DNA from: Sorangiineae bacterium NIC37A_2
Lineage (GTDB): Bacteria > Myxococcota_A > Polyangia > Polyangiales > Polyangiaceae
Assembly: GCA_002085155.1 (NCBI GenBank)
Contig: NASX01000043.1
Coordinates: forward strand, 1 to 33,410
Length of the DNA: 33,410 nucleotides
Reading direction: 5' to 3'
Below are positions 27,601-33,410 of the stretch, one piece after another. The notes beneath the pieces are model-generated. The model made no database searches. It had not been told where the DNA came from and saw only the letters and a list, made by a program, of their open reading frames with translations. A program made the translations under genes and the position numbers. Each line of letters starts with the position of its first letter. Within the stretch, counting starts at the first letter, position 1.

Positions 27601-27908
27601 TCGAGGAGATCCTCGGCCAGAAGAACGTCAGCATCCACGACAACTTCTTCGAGCTCGGCGGTCACTCACTGCTCTGCTTGCGCCTGGTGGCGGACCTCGA
27701 ACGCGAAACGGGACGCCGGCTCAGCCCGCGCATCTTCCTCTTGAGCAGTCTCGCTCAGGCGGCTCAGGCCCTCGACGCCATGGGCCAGAGTGAAGTCCCC
27801 GCAGCCCAGTCCGAGACCAAGCCCACACAAACGAGCGAGTCCGAGAAACCCAAGGGGGCCGCCGAGCGCGTCCTGCGCGGGTTCAAGGGCCTCTTCGGCG
27901 GGAAGTAA
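21633..27908 (+). CDS. NRPS: C-A-PCP-C-(degenerate A)-PCP, no release domain
   Basis: Second assembly-line protein, 2091 residues, 18 bp after the first. The first C domain (about 10-450) has HHIICDG (148-154). The A domain (about 465-970) has TSGSTGRPKG (621-630), NGYGPTE and Lys958; its pocket reads roughly D-I-S-D-I-T-G-V-W-K, which I cannot assign to an amino acid. PCP2 has GGHS with Ser1015. The second C domain has RHNIVWDG (1206-1213), so the catalytic second His is kept while the first is Arg. Residues about 1513-1975 occupy the A-domain position but lack the TSGSTG, YGPTE and TGD motifs, and the catalytic Lys is Gln1958 (AGQID). PCP3 is intact (GGHS, Ser2012). The protein ends in a short charged tail without thioesterase, reductase or terminal C domain. 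The ATG at 21633 has no strong Shine-Dalgarno, so coupling to the upstream gene is likely. Confidence 0.93.
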   Translation: MTTPFDPFAGQQILGTAPTTEQQREIWAASQLGDDASLAYNESVRLELEGALDEGTFERAFEALLRRHEILCANVSGDGLSLLLMEPPVGRLKKTDWSALSPEDQEKKLAELYQREVDTVFDLTQPALFRAELVKLSPEKFVFVFTAHHIICDGWSLAVIVKDLARLYTDEKLGFGESPPVSLTYSQYARNEAARPASEQAADDEYFLNKMKGELPILDLPLDRPRPARRSFRARREDHSLGAPLIAKLRELAQRERVSLFATLLSGFAMTIARIASQEEIVLGVPFAGQSLTGHPDLVGHAVNMLPIRLPIVGAHPFTNLLKEARNAILDAQEHQATTLGRLLQKLPIPRDPTRPPLFSVTFNLDPGVSKADIAFQGVDATLHTNPRTYENFEIFVNAVETRETVELECQYNADLFDARTIRRFLSAFERALTSAVSEPSELVGRVDILPEGDLEAIARFNQTEHAYPQGITVDQWVQRVVESQPTQTAIVFQGRTLSYGELGERSLILAKHLVANGVGPGKYVGVCLDRSPELIISILAAWRAGAAYVPMDPDYPTDRLRAMVEDSAMTVMLTSQKLKSELNLGVEKSLIVEELLGQGTAPDVELPKGDPENVAYVIFTSGSTGRPKGVMVPHRAVANLLESVRRRPGLSPSDAVLAITTLSFDIAVSEIWLPLVVGAKIVLTTRDVASDGHLLRTLVESENVSFIDATPATYRLLLGAGWRGHGNLKLICTGEAMPADLARELLGCSGELWNGYGPTETTVWSTFWKATNGFSKVLIGRPLDNTQIHILDAERRPVPIGTAGEIYIGGAGVSHGYLGRPDLTDERFVPDPFTPPTYPAGNPRGLMYRTGDLGRYLPSGDIECLGRNDHQVKLRGFRIELGDIEVALAAHPEVAQATVILREDQPGNPALVGYIVTKGSSPQAAELRTHLKSRLPDYMVPALYVELPELPLTPSGKIDRKALPAPHADQKRSEAEFVAPRTPSEELLAKLWAEVLKLGRVSVEDDFFALGGHSLLASQILARLRRDHGIDLSFRKFFEAPTIALLAKAVDQAQSSGGPKREPPRRRNPGDPIPLSISQERQFLLEEMDPAQRITHNLPAAWEFRGPVKLEILQKSLDHLVSRHEPLRTTFGGEGGKPLQRVVHQLKLPIGFRDLRGLPEEEKRPAMMREVEEVSHEPFDLEKGPLFRSILFQFEDERFIYFSLRHNIVWDGWSFDIFLSELSEGYAAFAEGREPNLPELPLSYGDYAIWQRKDLESPEMQNRVAWWKKELAGSPPDMDFPKDYRRLTQSTYAGGNAKLTLAKEYSGKLTEVAHRASTTFFMALYASYVALLHRYSGEKELLVGLPVRGRYLPELEHLIGPFTNTIVLRSSVNPDDSFLTHLAKIRDRSLEAFSYEETPLELLSSHLPPVRALFSFQDTRERPKMLGTIPIEQTDVEHPAAANDLMVWAVERHNKIIAIANFNSEIFEKRTIERFLRSLQTLLDSVIANPEAPISSLALCSPEDEATIGAVDGSGSFHPLALLEARAAREPNAVWKSSDDAQTVSELLDQTKRVTANLKARGVGPGSRVLVLASPSAAELVPLVYGAWGAGAVLAALPADTPKSLAERFTAALAPALVIADEESSLGAQEVRSQDLFGEASPAPFVLHGEAWAQLGLDEEGEPTVEVVSADCLGRAASGLVDKLGSESGPATWIELDPLSDAFGVHVTAAALLRGPLALPKAKSEVDSLLDALEAGEIGAALGSSVTLTVAAEEGAKLPGVCLLWGESTEAALTHLAEKTRVLTARAERAQGSDGQGRWLLFVNPYEPRRGDLLGELVRPGSRLRVESTHGQVLPWGVRGQLRFEDAGGRAILSSSARLLEGGIADGQLETRRAWPGTRIALDGLAATIRRVESVTDSFALTEPNGQHGSEVVLYFAGPQSLSPADLRRSLREVLPESLIPRLLTRVDALPKNDAGQIDIAELPSPLKKSKAARVAPRTKSEGLVVKLVEEILGQKNVSIHDNFFELGGHSLLCLRLVADLERETGRRLSPRIFLLSSLAQAAQALDAMGQSEVPAAQSETKPTQTSESEKPKGAAERVLRGFKGLFGGK

Positions 27909-27927
27909 GCCAAGAACCGACGCGACG

Positions 27928-27962
27928 GCGGCGCACCTCAAGAGGGGTGCGCCGCTTTACTT
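27928..27962 (+). terminator. Terminator of the NRPS/PKS operon
   Basis: GCGGCGCACCTC (27928-27939) pairs with GGGGTGCGCCGC (27944-27955) around an AAGA loop, making 12 pairs with one T-G. TTTACTTTG follows. It lies 20 bp after the NRPS stop. The rest of the gap up to 28077 contains CTCAAG/CTTGAG (27992-28010) and two GCGCCCGAGGG copies near 28035-28055 of unclear role. Confidence 0.82.
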
Positions 27963-28076
27963 TGTGGTTTCGTTCCTCGCTCGGGCCACACCTCAAGAGA
28001 CGTGCTTGAGCGAAGGGCCCCAGCGCTCGGCGCGCGCCCGAGGGGGGGCGCCCGAGGGCGGGCGTCGAGCACGAGG

Positions 28077-28991
28077 TCAGCCGCCGAATCGATCGCGCAG
28101 GAAGCGAACTACGCGTCCGACCGCCATCTCTCGGTCGAGGACCCGCGAGAAGATGTGGTCAGCATTCGCGTAGAACTCGACCTCCATGTTCGAGGCGAGG
28201 CTTCGATCCCCGAGGAACTCGAAGAGCTGATCTTTGTACTCGTAGACCGAATCGCCGCGCACGTAGATGAACAAGAAGCGCATGCCGCGGTCCACAAGGC
28301 TCCGATACTCCCGCGCGAGGCGCTCCGGCGTCGGATAGTCGCGCTGGAAGACGGCTGCTTCGGGGGACTCCTCATCGAGCGTGGCTGCCTTCTGGCGGCG
28401 ATGGAAGAACCAACGCTCCCAGCGATTCCGATCGAAGTAACGAAGCGGCTTGCGCAACTTATGGCCCGGAGTCGGGAACGAATACCCTTCGAGATTGGCT
28501 AGGCCAACGACACGCTCATCGGCGAGCGAAGCCGCGTGCGCTGAGTCGACACTCGAACAGAACCCAACAAGCACGAAGCGACGCGCCCCGAGCTCCTTTT
28601 CGATCGCGTCCATCGCCGTGCGTAGATCGGCGACCGCACGCTCAGCGTCGGCCCCCTCGAAGTCCCGCGCCTGCTCGCTGTCCCCGAGCCCCGAGAGATC
28701 GAAGCGAAGCGAGGCGAAGCCGGCGATGGCGGCCTGGCGCGCGAGGTCGACGTAAATCCGATAGGGGCCGACGTGATGATTCAAGCCGACGTTCCACATG
28801 AGCACGACGGGAGCGTCCGGACGGCGCGCCTCCTCAAGCGGCTCGGTGATGACCCCAGCGAGCCGCCCGTCATCCCCAAACTGGAAAGTACGCTCCGCGA
28901 ACCGATATCTTCCCGCGGCATCCCTCGAGCGCACCCCGCTTTGATTGTCACTCGAAGAGCCTGGCTCCCTCTGTCCTACCTCTACGTTCAT
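28077..28991 (-). CDS. Alpha/beta hydrolase with cysteine nucleophile position
   Basis: Predicted cytoplasmic alpha/beta hydrolase of 304 residues. Strand and loop landmarks are PVVLMWNVGLNHHVGP (oxyanion-loop region), FASLRFDLSGLGDSE, and a nucleophile elbow GFCSS with Cys145. Asp247 (VRGDSVYEY) and His279 (NADHIFS) complete a plausible Cys-Asp-His triad. This organisation resembles the hydrolase pair near exosortase and acyl-ligase loci, where one partner has GxCSG; here the last Gly is Ser. The ATG at 28991 lies 9 nt after the preceding gene's stop, with GAGGG as ribosome site. It converges on the NRPS operon, which lacks its own thioesterase, so roles in off-loading or editing of carrier-bound chains are possible but unproven. 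Confidence 0.82.
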   Translation of the reverse strand: MNVEVGQREPGSSSDNQSGVRSRDAAGRYRFAERTFQFGDDGRLAGVITEPLEEARRPDAPVVLMWNVGLNHHVGPYRIYVDLARQAAIAGFASLRFDLSGLGDSEQARDFEGADAERAVADLRTAMDAIEKELGARRFVLVGFCSSVDSAHAASLADERVVGLANLEGYSFPTPGHKLRKPLRYFDRNRWERWFFHRRQKAATLDEESPEAAVFQRDYPTPERLAREYRSLVDRGMRFLFIYVRGDSVYEYKDQLFEFLGDRSLASNMEVEFYANADHIFSRVLDREMAVGRVVRFLRDRFGG

Positions 28992-29000
28992 AGATCCCTC

Positions 29001-29801
29001 CTACGCCCCCACCCTCGAAACGATAGCCGTGATGGCATCCGCGTCCAATCGAACGTTGTTGCCGGAGATGTCCCGCGACGGGTCGACTTCGTCGGTCGGA
29101 CGATAGACCTCCGTCTGCGCCCCTCGCCCCGCCCAACGCTCTTCGAGCTCCTTCGGGTCCTGGCCAAAACGGGGCACGACGATGACCCTATCGACGGGCG
29201 TCTTTTCCGCGGCGACCTTCGAAAGGCCCGCGCTCAAATTCAGCTGAGCCAAAGACTCCCTCGCCCGCGCGCCGAGCTCGTAACCGAGCAACTCGGGACG
29301 CGGCTTCTCCGGGGCTGAGCCGTGCAAAAACAAGAGGTTCCGGAACGAGTCCCGCGTCTCGAGCTCGGAGAGATACTCCTGACCCGAGGTGACACACTCC
29401 CACAGCACGAGTCCCCGCGCCGACAGTCCCTCAAGGCTCGCGAGGCAGGCGGCCGTCGCGCCGAGGCGAAGACCGATGAGCCAAATGCGGCGGGCCCCTG
29501 AGAGGTCCTGGAGCTCTTGGTAAGCGCGGCCGATGTCCTCGACCATCGACTCGAGGGTGACGTCCTTCGGCTCACCCTGGGAGTCCCCGGTGCCCGAGTA
29601 ATCGAAGCGCAAAGTCGCGCAGCCTTCTCGCGCGAGCCCACTCGCCAGACGCTTAAAGGTCCAGTGCGCTGTGTTGTACTCGTGCACCCCCGGGTAACAG
29701 AGCAAAACGGCGGGCGCCGCACGACGCACCACCTCCGGCTCATGATACGCCCCGTAGAGGCGCCGTCCTTCGTCTCCGAAAAGAGTCGTCCGTATCGTCA
29801 A
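29001..29801 (-). CDS. Alpha/beta hydrolase-fold protein with Arg at nucleophile position
   Basis: Alpha/beta hydrolase fold of 266 residues. It has AVLLCYPGVHEYN at the oxyanion-loop position and CATLRFDYSGTGDSQG. At the nucleophile elbow it reads GLRLGA, with Arg112 where Ser, Cys or Asp is expected. The GLRLG form is known to me from the 'hydrolase 2' partner of exosortase-associated hydrolase pairs and suggests a non-catalytic or unusual role, perhaps as partner of the next gene. The start is TTG 29801: minus-strand GGGGAGGA (29816-29809) is spaced 7 nt from it, and the fold starts directly after. It is the first gene of a two-gene minus-strand operon. Confidence 0.78.
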   Translation of the reverse strand: MTIRTTLFGDEGRRLYGAYHEPEVVRRAAPAVLLCYPGVHEYNTAHWTFKRLASGLAREGCATLRFDYSGTGDSQGEPKDVTLESMVEDIGRAYQELQDLSGARRIWLIGLRLGATAACLASLEGLSARGLVLWECVTSGQEYLSELETRDSFRNLLFLHGSAPEKPRPELLGYELGARARESLAQLNLSAGLSKVAAEKTPVDRVIVVPRFGQDPKELEERWAGRGAQTEVYRPTDEVDPSRDISGNNVRLDADAITAIVSRVGA

Positions 29802-30079
29802 GGTTCAGTCCTCCCCGATGGGGCTTCCCCCTCGGAGCATGCCCCTGTCAGGTCGCTCCCAGGGTTTACCGCTCGCCATAGCGAGGAACCCTAGCTCTGC
29901 CAAGGAGCCGCCACTCTCCCAGCTTCCCCCGAGGAAAACGCCCCTTCTCTCCCCTTGTCTTTGGCCCCGGCCCATCACCTCCGCGTGAGTCCGAACGAGC
30001 CTTCAGCTGAGCTGAGCGCCTCTCCTCCACTCACCTTCACTCCCGCGCGCCCCCGCGCTCCGCGCTCCTCCACTCACCT
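29802..30079. other. Intergenic region between hydrolase operon and MazF-like gene
   Basis: About 280 bp upstream of the hydrolase pair. It holds the second copy of the dispersed 48-bp repeat (29958-30005) and the first copy of a 30-bp duplication (30022-30051). No clear sigma-70 promoter for the hydrolases and no terminator for the MazF-like gene were seen. Confidence 0.5.
29958..30005. repeat. Dispersed 48-bp intergenic repeat, copy 2
   Basis: This is the partner of 1681-1728, with the same three blocks of 13, 12 and 12 identical bases and the same 10-nt variable gap. As at the first copy, it lies between the 3' end of one minus-strand gene and the 5' end of the next, and a nearby short duplication covers the upstream gene's stop codon. 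Confidence 0.7.
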
Positions 30080-30094
30080 TCACTCCCGCGCGCC
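30022..30094. repeat. 30-bp direct repeat over the MazF-like gene's 3' end
   Basis: Positions 30022-30051 and 30065-30094 are identical over 30 bp, beginning CTCCTCCACTCACC, with 13 bp between them. The right-hand copy spans the stop codon (TGA, 30082-30080) and the last four codons of the MazF-like gene. The left-hand copy lies beyond the stop. Confidence 0.95.
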
Positions 30095-30445
30095 GATCCT
30101 CCTCGGGAGGCTCTCGAGCCCCGCGAGGATTTGGTCGACGCGCTCCGGACTCAACGTGCCCACTCTCTCGCCGAGCTGCGCTTTATCGACAGTCGAGACC
30201 TGCGAGATGGCCACCACGCTCGCCTTCGAGAGTCCGCCTTCCCCCGCCTCGAGGAAGACATTGCCCGGCTCCTCCGCCTTCTTCTTCTGCGACGAGATGC
30301 CACAGACGACGGTCGTCGGAATGCGGCTGAGGTTCAGGAGATCGTCCTGCACGACGACGTGCGGATGAGCCACGCCGTCGACAGAAGGGCGCAGATGTTC
30401 CGGCTCGATCCAATAGATCTCTCCTCGCCTCACCGAATCCGCCAT
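30080..30445 (-). CDS. MazF/PemK-like endoribonuclease toxin, no visible antitoxin
   Basis: 121 residues with the MazF/PemK-family beta-barrel pattern. The N-terminus is VRRGEIYWIE (family R-G-E/D-V/I-Y/W), followed by HPHVVVQDDLLN (PxVVVQ-type strand), TTVVCGIS and ASVVAISQVSTVDKAQLGERVGTL. In the family these strands form a dimer that cleaves mRNA. The ATG at 30445 is preceded by GGAG at 9-nt spacing; TTG 30469 would add eight residues without family support. No antitoxin-sized open frame precedes or follows it on the same strand, so it is a solitary toxin gene or one with a distant partner. Activity is inferred from family likeness only. Confidence 0.78.
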   Translation of the reverse strand: MADSVRRGEIYWIEPEHLRPSVDGVAHPHVVVQDDLLNLSRIPTTVVCGISSQKKKAEEPGNVFLEAGEGGLSKASVVAISQVSTVDKAQLGERVGTLSPERVDQILAGLESLPRRIGARE

Positions 30446-30561
30446 CCTCGCTCTCTCCGCCGCTCCCAACCTAGCGCACCCCGGATGCCATGCGCTGCCC
30501 TCACACGCAGCGCAACTGAGCTCCCCTTCGCGCGATCCCCACTTTCGCCCGGAATGGACCC

Positions 30562-30603
30562 GAAATAGAAGAGCGGCGCGGGCCCCTTCGGGTCCCGCGC
30601 CGC
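30562..30603 (-). terminator. Terminator of the DUF1552/DUF1592 operon
   Basis: GCGGCGCGGG (30573-30582) pairs perfectly with CCCGCGCCGC (30594-30603). After one mismatch, three more pairs close a small loop. Read on the minus strand the hairpin is followed by TCTTCTATTT. Between it and the stop codon at 30680 lie a second hairpin, CCGAACCC/GGGTTCGG (30639-30664), and the palindrome GAACGAGCTCGTTC (30611-30624). Confidence 0.78.
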
Positions 30604-30679
30604 CGCCGATGAACGAGCTCGTTCGCGTCCCGCGGCGACCGAACCCCGACAGTGATGGGTTCGGCTCCGCGTCTCCTCA

Positions 30680-32431
30680 TTAGGGAGCGCGCTCGACGAA
30701 GTGCGGTTCGCGAGCGAGCTCGGCGAGATAGTCGACGATCGACGTCTCTCCGGCCATGACCCGGCTCCGCGCCTGGGGATCGCGACAGGTGCCGGCGCTT
30801 CCATACACGTAACGACTCATCGTTCCCGAGATGCAGGAGAGGACCTCGGGGCTCTCGGCGAGCGCCGTCATCAGCTCCTCCTGACCATCGACAAAGACGC
30901 CGCCAAGTTTCGCCACGACGGCGCTCGCGTCGATCGGGAAGGCTCCGTTCTTGGTCATCTCCTGCTCGCGGTAACGACCGATGTTGTCGATGTGCTCGAA
31001 GCCGAAGCCGAGCGGATCGAAGGCGCTATGGCACTCCGCGCACGGCCCACCGAGGTGCGAGTTCTCGAGACGCTCGCGGGTCGTGTTGCCCTGCAAACTG
31101 TCGACGGTCAGGTCGAAGTTGATACCCTGGGGCAGCCCGGGCACTTCGCAGAACAGGCGCCGAAGCAGGAGCAAACCGCGCCGCGTCGGCGAAGTGATCG
31201 CGATGGAGGCCATCGACGTCGTCACCGAGCCTTGGGCGAAAATCCCAAGACCCCAGGTCCTCTCCACCTCGCCAGCGGAACCGCTCCCGAGGTCACCGGA
31301 ACCGCCGGGGAACCCGTAGTAAGAAGCGAGCTCTTGGTCGGCGACCGTAAAGTTCGCCGTGAGAAGGTCGGTCAGCTTGCCGCCCTTTTCGTAGAGGAGC
31401 TTTTCGACAAATGCTTCGGTCTCGCGGACCATCTTGGTGCGCACTGGCTCGAAAGCCCCCGCGTCCGCGCGAGAGACGGTCAGAACCGTCTTATAGTTCA
31501 GCCACTCTTCGAAGAAGCGGTGGATCACGGTCTGGCCCTGTTCCGTCGCCAGGAGTTTCTTGGCTTCTTGGAATCGGACCTCGGGGTCATCCAGGCTCCC
31601 GTTCATAGCAAGCGCCAAGAGCTCCGCGCTCGGCGGGCTCGCCGAGTAGCTGTAGGAGAGCTCGGACGCGATCTCATAGGGCGTCAGCTTTCCACCTTCA
31701 CCCAGCTCCGAGCGATAGACCGCATAGGGCGACTGGATCAGCGCGACCAAGGTCCACTTGAGGCCCGTCTTGAAATCCGACGCGGCTGAGACGCTGCGAT
31801 AGAGGCTCAGGTAGCGATCGACGTCCGACTGCGTGAGCGGCCTGCGGAACAGCGCGTCGCCGTACTTCCGAATGAACTCGGCGGCGCAATTCTCGTCCGG
31901 GCTCGAGCCCGCACAGGACAGCTGTCCCGCTAGCGTGTTCGGCGCCGTGACAAGATCCGCGATCTCCTCCGCACGCTCCAAGACCGCCTGGGCGGTGTCT
32001 TGGTTCATGGTCAAGATCGACGCGTCGTTCGAGAGCCGAATGCTGTCGACCGGATCTCCAGGAAGAACCGTGCTCGCGCCATTGGCCACATTCCCAAACA
32101 CCGCTGCTTCCGTATTGAGAAGCTCTTGGCGCGTGAGCCGGCGGAGCAGCCGCGAACCCGGCTTGGATTCATCGCAGGCGCTCGGGAGCTCCGGCGGTTT
32201 GACAGAGCCACCGCTGCCATCGCCGCCCGGGCCACCGCCGCTGCCACCGCCGTTGCCTGTCGCGCCGGTGCCAGAGTTCCCGTCACCTCCCGTACCCACC
32301 GCATCGGAGTCATCCCGGCCGTCCCCAACAACAGGATCAGCACCACAGGCGACGGCCGCGAGCAGCGCCGGGACGGCGAACATGAGCGCAAAGCGACTAC
32401 CGCGCATCTTTGTCTCCTTCCGCGCGATCAT
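30680..32431 (-). CDS. DUF1592/DUF1588-type lipoprotein with CxxCH motif
   Basis: Exported protein of 583 residues belonging to the multi-domain DUF1592/DUF1588/DUF1585/DUF1595 group abundant in myxobacteria and planctomycetes; function is not established. The signal peptide ends in LLAAVAC and is followed by a long Gly/Ser linker. Further on are LLRRLTRQELLNTE, FRRPLTQSDVDRYLSLY and RFFEEWLNYKTVL. TSPTRRGLLLLRRLFCE is followed by GGPCAECHSAFDPLGF, whose CAECH (464-468) fits a c-type haem site. ATG 32431 overlaps the upstream stop as ATGA and has AAGGAG 8 nt before it. ATG 32407 is also preceded by AAGGAG at 6 nt and gives a tidier signal peptide, so the start is undecided. Confidence 0.88.
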   Translation of the reverse strand: MIARKETKMRGSRFALMFAVPALLAAVACGADPVVGDGRDDSDAVGTGGDGNSGTGATGNGGGSGGGPGGDGSGGSVKPPELPSACDESKPGSRLLRRLTRQELLNTEAAVFGNVANGASTVLPGDPVDSIRLSNDASILTMNQDTAQAVLERAEEIADLVTAPNTLAGQLSCAGSSPDENCAAEFIRKYGDALFRRPLTQSDVDRYLSLYRSVSAASDFKTGLKWTLVALIQSPYAVYRSELGEGGKLTPYEIASELSYSYSASPPSAELLALAMNGSLDDPEVRFQEAKKLLATEQGQTVIHRFFEEWLNYKTVLTVSRADAGAFEPVRTKMVRETEAFVEKLLYEKGGKLTDLLTANFTVADQELASYYGFPGGSGDLGSGSAGEVERTWGLGIFAQGSVTTSMASIAITSPTRRGLLLLRRLFCEVPGLPQGINFDLTVDSLQGNTTRERLENSHLGGPCAECHSAFDPLGFGFEHIDNIGRYREQEMTKNGAFPIDASAVVAKLGGVFVDGQEELMTALAESPEVLSCISGTMSRYVYGSAGTCRDPQARSRVMAGETSIVDYLAELAREPHFVERAP

Positions 32432-33410
32432 ACGAGCAGCTCCTTGATGACGCCGGTGCTCATGCCGTTGAAGCTCGAGGCACTCGATCCCATCGCCTTG
32501 GCCAAGGTCAGAAGCAAATCTGCCATCGGCCGGTTGTCGACGGTGATGAGACGACCAGGCTGCAGTGCGCCGCCACCGCCACCGACGATGAATGCGGGGT
32601 AGTAGGAGAAGATCTGTTGGTCCTCGGAGCCGCTCCAGTTTCGCTCGAGCGCCTTCGTGTGGAGGTTGCTGTCGCCGATTTCGCTGAACACGTAGATGAT
32701 CGTGTTGTCGAGAGCCGTATGCTCCGGATCGAACGGATCCGGCTGGCTCAGAATTTCACACATGCGCGCCACCTGGGAAACGAACCATCCCTGAACGGTC
32801 GCGAGGTCTCGCCTGAGCGGGTCGCTCAGGGTTCCGTTGTAACCCACGTGAGAGATTTGTGTGTGATAAGAGTCCGTGGGACGACTCGGCAAGATCTGGG
32901 GAACCGGGATATCCGACGCAGCCCAGGCGTTCTGAACTGTGACAACCTGCGCGTGCCCACAGAGGATCGAGTAGGCTGCGAGCTCAGCCTGGCTCTGGGC
33001 CAGCTTCGTGAAGTTCGTCTTCTTGTCGGCGTCAGAGGGCCGCCAGTTCAGACTGCCATCCTGCCAGTATTCGGTCCCGTCGTTCGACGAGAAGGACGCC
33101 TTGGCCGCTCGCCACTCATCGAGATGGATCACCGGGGGCGCCGCCAAACAGCTCTCTCCTTGTCCGGGACCCAGGCCTCCGCCTCGCGCCTTGATGTTCT
33201 CCAAGGCGGCCAAGTGACCGCTGAGCTTTGTCTCCTCCTGGGTCAGGCCAGCAACAGCTTTGCGCAGTTCGGTCACCTCGCCGATCGTGAGATCGAGCGC
33301 CATGTTCCGGAACGTCTTGTTGTCGGCGCCGGGGCTCGGGTCCACCGGACCGCCGAGATCACCAAAGAGACTATCGTAGACCTTGACGATGTCGTTCTCG
33401 GGAGCGCGCC
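32428..33410 (-). CDS. DUF1552-family protein (5' end outside window)
   Basis: The frame is open to the right edge: the codons upstream of GTG 33345 read ENDIVKVYDSLFGDLGGP without a stop, so this is the C-terminal 327 residues of a longer gene. The sequence fits DUF1552, the usual partner of DUF1592 proteins: FRNMALDLTIGEVTELRK, then LALDN-type text such as TALDNTIIYVFSEIGDSNLHT, and the C-terminal NRPMADLLLTLAKAMG. Members usually have a Tat signal, which would be outside the window. The stop overlaps the next start by 4 nt (ATGA), so the pair is translationally coupled. The biochemical role is unknown. Confidence 0.85.
   Translation of the reverse strand, partial: RAPENDIVKVYDSLFGDLGGPVDPSPGADNKTFRNMALDLTIGEVTELRKAVAGLTQEETKLSGHLAALENIKARGGGLGPGQGESCLAAPPVIHLDEWRAAKASFSSNDGTEYWQDGSLNWRPSDADKKTNFTKLAQSQAELAAYSILCGHAQVVTVQNAWAASDIPVPQILPSRPTDSYHTQISHVGYNGTLSDPLRRDLATVQGWFVSQVARMCEILSQPDPFDPEHTALDNTIIYVFSEIGDSNLHTKALERNWSGSEDQQIFSYYPAFIVGGGGGALQPGRLITVDNRPMADLLLTLAKAMGSSASSFNGMSTGVIKELLV

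Noticed and set aside
28077-29801. Exosortase locus
   Set aside because: The hydrolase pair recalls exosortase-associated hydrolases, but no exosortase, PEP-CTERM protein or polysaccharide gene is present in the window.
30701-31789. 362-codon plus-strand frame opposite the DUF1592 gene
   Set aside because: The minus-strand reading has a signal peptide, CxxCH and family motifs. The plus reading has none.

Overview
The window is GC-rich DNA (roughly two-thirds G+C by eye) from a Gram-negative bacterium, most probably a myxobacterium (Myxococcota). This rests on several things: a CdnL/CarD-type RNA polymerase-binding regulator, a DUF1552/DUF1592 gene pair, many lipoproteins with Gly/Ser/Asp-rich linkers, a free Lys/Ala histone H1-like protein, a topoisomerase I with an H1-like tail, and a hybrid NRPS/PKS. 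No rRNA, tRNA, CRISPR array, transposase or phage gene was found.

Layout. Positions 1-113 hold the tail of an unrecognised gene. On the minus strand follow a delta-60-repeat lipoprotein (157-1623), an SLC13-type carrier with two RCK_C domains (2048-3832), and an rpoZ/methyltransferase pair (4022-5040). Divergent from rpoZ is topA (5242-8034, plus strand). Back on the minus strand are coaD and a TPR/retropepsin-like lipoprotein (8135-10039), then the H1-like gene (10198-10470). Next on the plus strand come an OmpA-family lipoprotein and a Ppx/GppA phosphatase (10817-12615), a gene-free stretch of about 960 bp rich in repeats and promoter signals, and cdnL with a strong terminator (13576-14139).

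The accessory centrepiece is 14682-27908, a two-gene assembly line on the plus strand. The first protein is A-PCP-KS-AT-ACP-aminotransferase. The second is C-A-PCP-C-(degenerate A)-PCP. It starts with an adenylation domain whose pocket resembles proline-type codes, extends once with malonyl-CoA, and would transaminate the beta-keto group to a beta-amine, as AMT domains of the mycosubtilin/microcystin type do. It then adds one amino acid and ends in a module whose adenylation domain has lost its signature motifs and catalytic lysine. No thioesterase or reductase release domain is present. Converging on the cluster are two co-transcribed alpha/beta hydrolases (28077-29801): one has Cys and the other Arg at the nucleophile position. 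They are the obvious local candidates for chain release or editing.

The right end carries a solitary MazF/PemK-like toxin gene, then an operon of a DUF1552 protein (cut by the window edge) and a CxxCH-containing DUF1592-family lipoprotein, ended by a strong minus-strand terminator.

Two intergenic patterns stand out. A 48-bp dispersed repeat occurs at 1681 and 29958. Close to each copy, the 3' end of the neighbouring gene, including its stop codon, is duplicated just beyond the stop. The cdnL upstream region combines degenerate repeats, a perfect DnaA-box sequence, a palindrome, and a TTGACA promoter with a second inverted repeat in its spacer.
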